This document shows, piece by piece, positions 1 through 6,050 of a DNA stretch of 7,496 nt. Under the pieces are notes generated by a model. It ran no database searches. It was given only the letters and a program-made list of their open reading frames with translations, and had not been told where the DNA came from. The stretch lies in NCBI GenBank assembly GCA_021779415.1, contig JAJYAS010000153.1, positions 1-7,496 of the forward strand, in the 5' to 3' direction. This DNA comes from Bacillota bacterium. Its GTDB lineage: Bacteria > Bacillota_B > Desulfitobacteriia > Desulfitobacteriales > Desulfitobacteriaceae. Within the stretch, counting starts at the first letter, position 1. Each line of letters opens with the position of its first letter. The position numbers and the translations under genes are program-made.

Positions 1-294
1 GAACAGTTTGAGAACAACCACGCCAATATAAGTATCGATCAATTCACGGATGTTATGTGGATTGCTATATATGTGGTCGCCAATCTTTACCGTGGAAAGC
101 TCTGACATATTACTATTTGTTTCCCATTGGAGGTTTAACCAGGAAATAATTAGAAATATCACTATACCGAATGCCAGTGAGCCAGAAATGACGGATAGCC
201 ATTCTTTTAACGCAATTGCATTATGGTAGCCCATATTTAGTTCTAAGTAATCCCAAATCTGTAACACGATTTTCTGAATAACATCATAGGTCAT
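1..294 (-). CDS. Partial single-span membrane protein of unknown function, 5' part only
   Basis: I do not recognise this protein. The frame is open from an ATG at 294 leftward to the window edge, giving 98 residues with no stop. Residues 1-32 are a soluble amphipathic start (MTYDVIQKIVLQIWDYLELN). Residues about 33-56 are a strongly hydrophobic stretch (ISGSLAFGIVIFLIISWL) typical of one membrane helix, and the rest is hydrophilic up to about residue 91. The start is supported by a GAGGG six bases upstream that lies inside the end of the preceding repressor gene. Only 2 bp separate that gene's stop from this ATG, so the two are almost certainly co-transcribed and probably translationally coupled. 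Genes paired with a phage repressor often act in immunity, superinfection exclusion or induction control, but nothing here shows which. The ORF is real with fair confidence; its function is unknown. Confidence 0.7.
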   Translation of the reverse strand, partial: MTYDVIQKIVLQIWDYLELNMGYHNAIALKEWLSVISGSLAFGIVIFLIISWLNLQWETNSNMSELSTVKIGDHIYSNPHNIRELIDTYIGVVVLKLF

Positions 295-296
295 AA

Positions 297-755
297 TTAA
301 CCCTCACTTTGGTTGATTCTTTTGATAAAGTCCTGATAAACCTGTACCCACTCCTCGTAGAGTTTTTGGCATTGATCATCAGACAATGCTTTCTTCTTGC
401 GTAATCGAGCTATATCCGCAAGTGCCTTCTGCACGTCCTCGCTATTTTTGATTTCTTCCTTTGCGAGCAAGGGTAATTTTCCGTACTTCTGAAAAAGTTC
501 ATCCTCGTCTATCTCGTAATATTTTCCAAGCTCTTGGATTAACAAGTCGGACGGAACTTTCACTCCTTTCTCTATTTCGCTTAGATACGAAGGACTAACC
601 CCTAGCTGCTTAGCAACTATTGGCTGGGTCAGATTTCGCTTAGTTCTTTCTGCAAGGAGAAATCTTCCGGTATCAACTTGTCGTATTATTTGTTCTCGAA
701 AATGTTCATCCACGCTCTGGTGCCTCACTCTCAAAATCCTGTGTTTCAGGTGCAT
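297..755 (-). CDS. XRE/Cro-CI-type helix-turn-helix transcriptional regulator (probable phage repressor)
   Basis: A 152-residue DNA-binding regulator. An XRE-type helix-turn-helix spans about residues 32-88: the helix LTQPIVAKQLGVS is followed by the recognition helix SPSYLSEIEKG and then a YYEIDEDELF segment typical of family members. Residues 89-152 are charged and helical and probably dimerise. There is no visible LexA/CI-type self-cleaving peptidase domain or HExxH metalloprotease motif. It is transcribed away from the replication genes, as a lysogeny repressor would be. The start is uncertain: the ATG at 755 has no good ribosome binding site, while GTG codons 10 (at 728) and 15 (at 713) each follow an AGGA or GAGG at 8-9 bases. 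The true protein may therefore lack the first 9-14 residues, which lie outside the HTH. The family call is secure; the role as master repressor is inferred from position. Confidence 0.88.
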   Translation of the reverse strand: MHLKHRILRVRHQSVDEHFREQIIRQVDTGRFLLAERTKRNLTQPIVAKQLGVSPSYLSEIEKGVKVPSDLLIQELGKYYEIDEDELFQKYGKLPLLAKEEIKNSEDVQKALADIARLRKKKALSDDQCQKLYEEWVQVYQDFIKRINQSEG

Positions 756-863
756 TATGACAACAATGAGCTATTAATTAAGTGGTGTTTCCCATTGTTT
801 TACTAATGCGAGATAATTGACTGTATGTTATATTCGTGCTTGTCGCTACTTCGCAGGCTAGTT

Positions 864-910
864 AAGTTGACAAGTTGGTTATAGTTTCAGGCGTGTCAAG
901 TTATCGAGTT
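864..910. promoter_or_regulatory. Pair of 13-bp operator-like elements in the divergent control region
   Basis: Two copies of the pattern AAGTTnnCnAGTT occur at 864-876 (AAGTTGACAAGTT) and 898-910 (AAGTTATCGAGTT). Their starts are 34 bp apart, about three helical turns. Each copy is itself a tandem of two (A/G)AGTT boxes spaced 8 bp. A CTTGTC at 839-844 forms an inverted match to GACAAG inside the first copy. The position between the repressor and the first replication gene makes repressor binding the natural guess. This is inference from repeat structure only. Confidence 0.4.
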
Positions 911-939
911 TGCCAAAACTGTTAAGCTGCCATTATGTT
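910..939 (+). promoter_or_regulatory. Candidate sigma-A-like promoter for the rightward operon
   Basis: TTGCCA at 910-915, an 18-bp spacer, and TATGTT at 934-939 give a modest match to -35 and -10 boxes, about 45 bp ahead of the primase start. The -35 box abuts the second operator-like repeat (898-910), so a bound repressor would block it. A competing candidate is an extended -10 (TGTTATATT, 826-834) without a matching -35. Both are weak by consensus and neither can be chosen from sequence alone. Confidence 0.3.
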
Positions 940-982
940 GCGTTATCTTTGAAAAAGTATACCAGCTGAAAGGAGGAATCAA

Positions 983-1954
983 TTGCCAAAAATTGTAACA
1001 AGTGATTATGAGTTCGACCTCACTGCTTACTTGGATGCAAAAAATATCAACTATCAATGGTCTGGTAAGAACCTCATGCTGTGTTGTCCTTTTCATGCAG
1101 AGGTGCATCCAAGTTTCGGAATTAATGCAGCTACGGGAAAATACAACTGCTTCTCTGGGTCATGCAAAGCACATGGACATTTAGAAGGGTTCATTCAAAA
1201 ACTGGAAAACTTGCCATCCTTAGACGCAGCCCAAGCATGGTTAAGGGGTAGGTGTGGTACTAATCCAGACGAAGTAGGTAAAGCATTTGACCTGGTTTTT
1301 GGTGGTATAAGCAAGGATGTCGCAATTAACTTTATTCCAGAAGAGAAATTAAACCAGTGGGATTACCGCCATCCATTCCTTGCGGTTAGGGGAATACCAG
1401 ACTTGTGGCAACGCAGATTTCGGGTTGGTTATGACCAGGGGGCAGCAGCAATAACCCTCCCGTGGTTTGACCGACAAGGACGGTGTGTAGGTGTGAAAAT
1501 GAGATCAGTGCTTGATAAACATTTTTGGGTTTACCACCTATCAGAGGTCGGCCCCAATAAAATAACTCTCTTTGGCATCAATCATGTTTATCGCCGGAGG
1601 GAAGCATCCGTTGCAATTGTGGAATCAGAGATTGATGCAATGTATCTTTGGGCCAATGGTTATCCGGCAATTGCGTTAGGCACAGCTCACATTACTGATA
1701 AACAGCTGCAGGAGTTGAAGAATTGTCCCATAGAAAGCGTGACCATTGCAACAGACAACGATGCTGCCGGTCGTAAAATTGCTACAGACTTACCAGTCAA
1801 ATTGCACTGGATTAACGACATTAGGCAGGTAAATTGGGAACCATTTCGGGCTAAGGATGTAAACGAGTTGGACGGTGAGCAATTAAGAGTACTATTCGGA
1901 CAAGCCATGCATCCGGTACAAACTCTGTTCAAGAGTGTGGGCAATTTCCAGTAA
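983..1954 (+). CDS. Phage DNA primase: CHC2 zinc finger plus TOPRIM domain
   Basis: This 323-residue primase would make RNA primers for phage DNA replication. The N-terminal CHC2-type zinc finger has ligands Cys35, His38 (CPFH), Cys56 and Cys61, with the usual HPSF turn between the pairs. The TOPRIM catalytic fold follows: VESEIDA carries the conserved Glu (Glu214 or Glu216) and Asp218, and the DxD metal-binding motif is Asp258-Asn-Asp260 in TDNDAAGRK. The protein stops soon after TOPRIM, with no Walker A motif. It is therefore a primase without a fused helicase, unlike T7 gp4, and would need a separate helicase, which is not in this window. The start is TTG at 983, placed six bases after a perfect AGGAGG (971-976). 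It is the first rightward gene after the divergent control region, and the sigma-like gene follows 45 bp later, probably in the same transcript. Confidence 0.9.
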   Translation: MPKIVTSDYEFDLTAYLDAKNINYQWSGKNLMLCCPFHAEVHPSFGINAATGKYNCFSGSCKAHGHLEGFIQKLENLPSLDAAQAWLRGRCGTNPDEVGKAFDLVFGGISKDVAINFIPEEKLNQWDYRHPFLAVRGIPDLWQRRFRVGYDQGAAAITLPWFDRQGRCVGVKMRSVLDKHFWVYHLSEVGPNKITLFGINHVYRRREASVAIVESEIDAMYLWANGYPAIALGTAHITDKQLQELKNCPIESVTIATDNDAAGRKIATDLPVKLHWINDIRQVNWEPFRAKDVNELDGEQLRVLFGQAMHPVQTLFKSVGNFQ

Positions 1955-1999
1955 ACTACGTTATGAGGCAAAGTTAACAGAGAGAAAAGGAGAAAACAA

Positions 2000-2644
2000 T
2001 TGAAAAACGCGGAGGCTCTCATCAAGGAATTCAAAGCAACGGGAAATCGTAACACGTTGAATGACATTATCGCTTGCTTCCGTTACCACATCCAGAAAAG
2101 GGCATTTCAAGCTGCAAAGAATCTTGGCCTTAATGTAGATGACTGTGAAATAGATCTGGCTACAGCCGTATGGAAAGCTGCTGAAGATTGGGACGAAAGT
2201 AAAAAAGGTGCTACCAACTTTGTTACCTTCGCTCATTATTATATGGACAGAGCGATGACATCCTTATTCGGGCATACTCGGCGGTATGAAGCTTCTCATG
2301 TTGAGCTGGTATATTGCCTAGCCGAAATGGAAGAAGAGGATGATTTCAGATTGTTTGACCCAAAACAGGATATCGAAAATTTTATAGCAGAACAAGATGC
2401 TGCACGTTCTTTGGCTGAAAGCATCCGCTCTCATGACGGAACCTGTGCAACCGTAGCAGTGCTTAAAGCCACGGGCAAGACAGATTTGCACATTGCCGAT
2501 TTATTGGACTACAACCCAAAAGTTATTAATAGACGCAAAGCCAAAGAGTTATGGACCAAGCGTAAACTGCGGAAGGCTCAAATCCCTGCTAGAGATCATT
2601 ACAAAAAAATGGGTATGCCAATCCCTATAGCATTAAAAGACTGA
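2000..2644 (+). CDS. Sigma-70-like RNA polymerase sigma factor of phage type
   Basis: A 214-residue protein resembling a short, divergent sigma-70 factor. Residues about 20-95 match region 2, which binds core polymerase and the -10 element: the DL...KA...WDESK..G...FVTFAHYYMDRA pattern at 52-85 mirrors the DL..G...A...FDp.kG..FsTYA..wIr.A consensus. A strongly acidic linker (EMEEEDD) follows. A C-terminal helical stretch at about 140-195 (TDLHIADLLDYNPKVINRRK) looks like a region 4 helix-turn-helix. Regions 1 and 3 appear to be missing, as in small phage or ECF-like factors. It starts at TTG 2000, seven bases after AAAGGAG, and its stop codon touches a terminator hairpin. Lying between primase and SSB, it may direct host polymerase to middle or late phage promoters. 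A generic DNA-binding regulator is the alternative. Confidence 0.72.
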   Translation: MKNAEALIKEFKATGNRNTLNDIIACFRYHIQKRAFQAAKNLGLNVDDCEIDLATAVWKAAEDWDESKKGATNFVTFAHYYMDRAMTSLFGHTRRYEASHVELVYCLAEMEEEDDFRLFDPKQDIENFIAEQDAARSLAESIRSHDGTCATVAVLKATGKTDLHIADLLDYNPKVINRRKAKELWTKRKLRKAQIPARDHYKKMGMPIPIALKD

Positions 2645-2664
2645 CCGCCTAAGGGCGGTTTTTT
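2644..2664 (+). terminator. Rho-independent terminator after the sigma-like gene
   Basis: A perfect 6-bp stem, ACCGCC (2644-2649) and GGCGGT (2654-2659), closes a TAAG loop and runs straight into TTTTT at 2660-2664. The first base is the last base of the sigma gene's TGA stop, so the hairpin begins inside the stop codon. It separates the primase-sigma unit from the SSB gene. Confidence 0.88.
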
Positions 2665-2857
2665 CTTTGCCAAAAACTTCATGAAAATACTTTTAATTTG
2701 AGCGTTGGTTTTGGTGAAAATCCGGTCAAATATCATTATGAAGGGAGGTGTTGGAGAAATTGCTTCTCCTCACAAATTAAGCACCGACTCAATTTTGAAT
2801 TGAACCGAGGCTACCGCACACCAAAATTTTATTTAAACGAAGGAGCGAATTTAACGA
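2665..2857 (+). promoter_or_regulatory. 193-nt leader of the SSB gene with possible mini-ORF, hairpin and palindrome
   Basis: This non-coding stretch must carry the SSB promoter if the preceding terminator works. A weak promoter reading is TTGGTG, 17 bp, CATTAT ending near 2737. It then shows a strong ribosome-binding-like AAGGGAGG (2741-2748) ahead of TTG codons at 2751 and 2760 that would encode only 9 or 6 residues before TAA at 2778. A GGAGAA/TTCTCC hairpin follows at 2753-2769, and a perfect palindrome TCAATT-TTG-AATTGA lies at 2789-2803. The SSB's own GAAGGAG is at 2839-2845. Whether any of these elements acts is unproven. Confidence 0.35.
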
Positions 2858-3490
2858 ATGACAACTGACAACTTTATGATTGCCGATGGTGACGATGCCA
2901 AACGCCTAAGCGAACAATCCAGCACTCCTGCAACCAAACACAACTATGTTAAGCTAAAGGCTGGTGAATCACTCCGAGTTATCTTACTAGACGCTAAGTT
3001 CCCCAACTACTATGGACACGGTGATTTCGCTAAGAAAATTCCCTCCCACGTTTGCACTGCACCACGAGCCGGTATGCCTTGTTTATCTTGCGATGCTGAA
3101 GTAAAACGTTCTGTTAAGTACCTTGTGCCTTTGTACGATGTAGACAAAAAAGAAGTCATCATCTGGGATACCAGTAAGACCCACGTTTCCAGCGTTTATG
3201 CCATTATCGATACCTACGGCGAAGATGTCTGTGATGAAATATTCCAGTTAAAGCGTACCGGTGCCGGTGCGAAAGACACTTCTTACAGCTTCATTCCACT
3301 ACCGCCAAAGCAGAAGGCTGCTATCGAAGTTCCTGCCGATATTAAACCCTTCGAGTATGGCAGCCAAGAAAGAAGCGATTTTTACGCGAGTATTCTCCGT
3401 GCTCCAACCGAAGATTGGTTGAAGAAGATCATTGGTAATAATCAGGATGTTGCTTCAGCTGAAGGCCAAGGCGATGAACACGGATTCTAG
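2858..3490 (+). CDS. Probable single-stranded-DNA-binding protein with zinc-binding segment and acidic tail
   Basis: This 210-residue protein has features of a phage replication SSB of the T4 gp32 kind. A core beginning YVKLKAGESLRVILL (from residue 30) looks like the first strand of an OB fold. A possible zinc site is formed by His64, Cys66, Cys75 and Cys78 (HVC...PCLSC). The C-terminus is acidic and ends in a terminal phenylalanine (GQGDEHGF), as in SSB tails that recruit partner proteins. Its place between primase and polymerase fits. The start is ATG 2858, the only ATG-started gene on the plus strand here, with GAAGGAG 12 bases upstream, rather far. The gene is flanked by terminators and uses more C-ending codons (AAC, GAC, TTC, ATC) than the primase, suggesting high expression. 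I rely on architecture and context rather than overall similarity; another zinc-containing phage DNA-binding protein is possible. Confidence 0.6.
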   Translation: MTTDNFMIADGDDAKRLSEQSSTPATKHNYVKLKAGESLRVILLDAKFPNYYGHGDFAKKIPSHVCTAPRAGMPCLSCDAEVKRSVKYLVPLYDVDKKEVIIWDTSKTHVSSVYAIIDTYGEDVCDEIFQLKRTGAGAKDTSYSFIPLPPKQKAAIEVPADIKPFEYGSQERSDFYASILRAPTEDWLKKIIGNNQDVASAEGQGDEHGF

Positions 3491-3546
3491 GAACGAAGCT
3501 GTACTGCTGGTACTGATAATTCAAAAGCAGAAAGCATTTTTCTTAC

Positions 3547-3578
3547 GGCGACTCTTAACGGGGTCGCCCAATTTTTTT
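3547..3578 (+). terminator. Rho-independent terminator between SSB and polymerase genes
   Basis: GGCGACTC (3547-3554) pairs with GGGTCGCC (3561-3568) through one G-T wobble, around a six-base loop. After CAA comes a run of seven T (3572-3578). Only about 30 bp remain before the polymerase ribosome binding site, leaving little room for a new promoter, so partial read-through into the polymerase gene is likely. Confidence 0.82.
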
Positions 3579-3610
3579 GTCAGTTAAACAGTTGAGAACC
3601 TGAATTTGCA

Positions 3611-3619
3611 GGAGGGAGG
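3611..3619 (+). promoter_or_regulatory. Strong ribosome binding site of the polymerase gene, unusually far from TTG
   Basis: GGAGGGAGG is one of the strongest sites in the window but lies 17 bases before the first canonical start, TTG 3637. The other TTG starts here have 6-8 bases. Eight bases downstream, in frame, sits ACG (3628), then ACA GAA TTG. The site thus argues for initiation at ACG, or for loose spacing on TTG. Confidence 0.6.
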
Positions 3620-3636
3620 TAGCCGGTACGACAGAA

Positions 3637-5955
3637 TTGGACGATGTGTTAAACGCATTCGATAAGCAAGAAAAGAAAGCTAAATCCCGTCAGGCCAAGG
3701 TGCCGAAACCTGTAGTACTAAAGGACGAATTAACCCGTTTATCCGGGTTGAAATGGAACTCCGACATTTTAATCTTCCGTGAGGTAGAACGGGCCTTGTT
3801 GCTGGGCGAGTTAATGTTCCCGGGCCGAAAGATGAAAAAGGATGATATTTACCAAGGTTATGCCGTATTGCAGCGTCAAAAACGCGAAGCGTTAAAGCAG
3901 AAAGTGCGTGAAAGTAAACCCAGTAATTACTACATCGTACAAGACTTAAAGACGTGGACGCAGATGCAACGCCTATTATTTCAAGAGGATGAGGTTGCGT
4001 GGGATACGGAAACCACAGGTCTGGACTTCTTTGAGGATAGAGTCGTAGGAGTATCGGCCTACCTTCCTATAGCAGATGTAGCGTTCTATGTACCATTTGG
4101 ACACACAACAGGGGAGAAACAAATCTTAGAAGATCAAGCACTTGCCCCGATTAAGGAATGGTTGGAAGACGTTGGCAACAGGAGCATCTGGCATAATTAC
4201 AAGTTTGACGCCCACATGCTGGCCTGTCATGGTATTTTGGTCGCTAATCCTTACTTCGATACGCAAGTGGCAGCCAAGCTGCTGAACGAACATGAGGTGC
4301 ACAAGTTAAAAGTTTTGTATGAGAAGTACGTTGCCCAGTCGGGTGAGGTTGTCTTATTCGAGGACATTATCGATGCAGCGGATATAGCTAACACTGATGT
4401 TCTCTTAGCCGGAGTTTACGCTGCCGGTGACCCTCATAAGACGTATGGACTGTACAAGTTTCAGAAGAAATTTATCGATACGGTTGGCAACGTGAAAAAC
4501 ATTTTCCACAATATCGAAATGAAACTACTGCCAATTGATGTTCGCATTGAACGGTTAGGTGTGTTGGTTAACGTGCCTAGGCTAAATGAGATCGAGCAAG
4601 CACAGCTACCCTTAATCGCACAGGCTGAAGAAGACTTGAAGAAGTCGTTTAACATCGATGCTGACTTCTTAGCTGCCATGAGTGCTAAGAAAGGCAGAAA
4701 AATTGACACCTTTAACTTCGGTTCAGATGTCCACGTGGCCTATCTTATTTACGACATCCTGCAAGTCGGGCTTGATGTGCCGAAACGCTTTGGCAAAAAA
4801 GCGGGGAGCACGGCTGCTGAAGTTATCGATGCCATTGTAGCTGACGTTCCCCAGCTTGAACCTTTGTTGAAGTACCGAGAGTTGTCTAAGCTAGTTAACA
4901 CGTATGCCCACAAGATACCGTTAGCCCTAGAAGCTGATGGCAGACTGCATAGTCAGTTCGATTCATCCCGCACTAGAACCGGAAGGTATGCCAGTTCCGA
5001 GTACGGCAACAAAGGGAAGAAGAAGGGCACGAACCTCCAGAATATTCCCTCCCGCACAGAATTAGGCAAGGAAGTCCGTAAGTGTTTGATACCCGATCCT
5101 GGGTATCTTTTCGTTTCTTCTGACCTTTCACAAATTGAACCTCGCGTTATCGCCCACATTTTGTACGCTTGGTTTGGTGATTCCAGCATGAGGGATGTCT
5201 ATCTGGCAGGGGTGGATCTGTATACCACGATGGCAATGCAGGTTTTCGACCTGCCGCAAGAGTGCTGTATTGACGGTGGTTACGATCCTGTACACACGTA
5301 CCAACCGCGAAAGCTGATGAAAACGGGATTATTAGGCTACCTTTATGGACAGTCTGCCAAGTCGTTTGCTAACAAGATGGGCGTTGAAATGGAAGTTGCC
5401 GAGAAGTTCTTTGCTGGAATGGCATCACGTTTCCCTGGACTCAAGCCGTTCCGTGAAAAAGTGTTGGCACAGCTGAAAAAGGACCGATTTGCGGAAACCT
5501 TGTTTGGGAGGAAAAGACGTTTTCCAGAGTACGCTAAACTTCATGCTCAACTTCAAGTTCTGAATCGTAAGCCTTGGGGAACATTGTCGCAAGCCGAATC
5601 GGAGGAACGCAATTTCTTGTGGCGAAAATGTGCCGGGATGGAACGTGAAGCGATTAATGCTGTGGTTCAAGGAAGTGCAGCTGACATCTTGAAGCAAATC
5701 ATTATTAAAATGGATGGGGTTGCTTCACAGAGACGCTGGAAATATGTAATGTCCATTCACGATGAGCTGCTTCTGCTCATTCCCAAGGCCGATGTGACGC
5801 CAGAAGCTATTCAAGTAATCGATGACGTGATGACTAAAACAGTCGAACTTACCGTGCCACTTAAATGTGACACCGTTATCCAAGAACGTTGGATGGACGA
5901 AGTGAAACCAAAGGATTGGGATTTTAAGCGTGGTTGTCGCAGAGAGGCAGCGTAA
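3637..5955 (+). CDS. polA: Family A DNA polymerase with 3'-5' proofreading exonuclease
   Basis: The replicative polymerase of the element, 772 residues counted from TTG 3637. Residues 1 to about 100 are a lysine-rich extension I cannot assign; no 5'-3' exonuclease domain is present. The DnaQ-like proofreading domain shows Exo I Asp123-Thr-Glu125 (DTETTG), Exo II Asn187 and Asp191 (HNYKFD), and Exo III Tyr261 and Asp265 (YAAGD), so it should be active. The polymerase domain has motif A Asp496 and Glu501 (SDLSQIEPRV), motif B Arg558, Lys562, Leu566 and Tyr570 (RKLMKTGLLGYLYG), and motif C His708-Asp709-Glu710 (SIHDELL). All catalytic residues are present. The notable change is Leu566 where E. 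coli Pol I has Phe762 and T7 has Tyr526. The start could be an in-frame ACG at 3628, which suits the ribosome binding site better. Product assignment is very secure. Confidence 0.97.
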   Translation: MDDVLNAFDKQEKKAKSRQAKVPKPVVLKDELTRLSGLKWNSDILIFREVERALLLGELMFPGRKMKKDDIYQGYAVLQRQKREALKQKVRESKPSNYYIVQDLKTWTQMQRLLFQEDEVAWDTETTGLDFFEDRVVGVSAYLPIADVAFYVPFGHTTGEKQILEDQALAPIKEWLEDVGNRSIWHNYKFDAHMLACHGILVANPYFDTQVAAKLLNEHEVHKLKVLYEKYVAQSGEVVLFEDIIDAADIANTDVLLAGVYAAGDPHKTYGLYKFQKKFIDTVGNVKNIFHNIEMKLLPIDVRIERLGVLVNVPRLNEIEQAQLPLIAQAEEDLKKSFNIDADFLAAMSAKKGRKIDTFNFGSDVHVAYLIYDILQVGLDVPKRFGKKAGSTAAEVIDAIVADVPQLEPLLKYRELSKLVNTYAHKIPLALEADGRLHSQFDSSRTRTGRYASSEYGNKGKKKGTNLQNIPSRTELGKEVRKCLIPDPGYLFVSSDLSQIEPRVIAHILYAWFGDSSMRDVYLAGVDLYTTMAMQVFDLPQECCIDGGYDPVHTYQPRKLMKTGLLGYLYGQSAKSFANKMGVEMEVAEKFFAGMASRFPGLKPFREKVLAQLKKDRFAETLFGRKRRFPEYAKLHAQLQVLNRKPWGTLSQAESEERNFLWRKCAGMEREAINAVVQGSAADILKQIIIKMDGVASQRRWKYVMSIHDELLLLIPKADVTPEAIQVIDDVMTKTVELTVPLKCDTVIQERWMDEVKPKDWDFKRGCRREAA

Positions 5956-5994
5956 ACAAAATAGGCGAAGGCTACATTGATGGTAGCTATATGG

Positions 5995-6023
5995 ACGGAC
6001 GCTTTTATGAGGCGTTCGTTTTT
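5995..6023 (+). terminator. Candidate terminator between polymerase and nuclease genes
   Basis: ACGGACGC (5995-6002) pairs with GCGTTCGT (6012-6019), eight pairs including one G-T, around a nine-base loop, followed by TTTT and TTT broken by a G. The stem is fair and the T run imperfect, so it may only attenuate. It falls in the gap left once the nuclease start is set at 6051. Confidence 0.55.
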
Positions 6024-6050
6024 GTTTCCGATGTTAAGGAGGGAAAATAC

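Noticed and set aside
119..797. Repeated GTTTCCCATTG at 119-129 and 787-797
   Set aside because: An 11-base match is expected several times by chance in a window this size, and one copy lies inside a coding region.
896..1108. Antisense ORF over the primase start, and similar minus-strand ORFs at 1687-2236, 4461-4709, 4953-5189, 5425-5697, 6246-6704 and 6857-7186
   Set aside because: All lie opposite well-supported genes and the products look like shadow translations without recognisable domains.
5920..5955. Programmed -1 frameshift fusing the polymerase to the nuclease frame
   Set aside because: The nuclease frame is open only from about 5928 and no slippery heptamer lies in the overlap; separate translation from 6051 explains the sequence.
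855..5976. AGGCTA shared by the leaders near 855, 2808 and 5969 as a phage promoter element
   Set aside because: The same hexamer also occurs inside the polymerase gene and the flanks do not align, so chance is enough.
5934..6050. Upstream extension of the nuclease gene to TTG 5934, overlapping the polymerase
   Set aside because: No ribosome binding site precedes 5934, the stretch crosses a terminator-like hairpin, and TTG 6051 has an ideal AAGGAGGG seven bases upstream.
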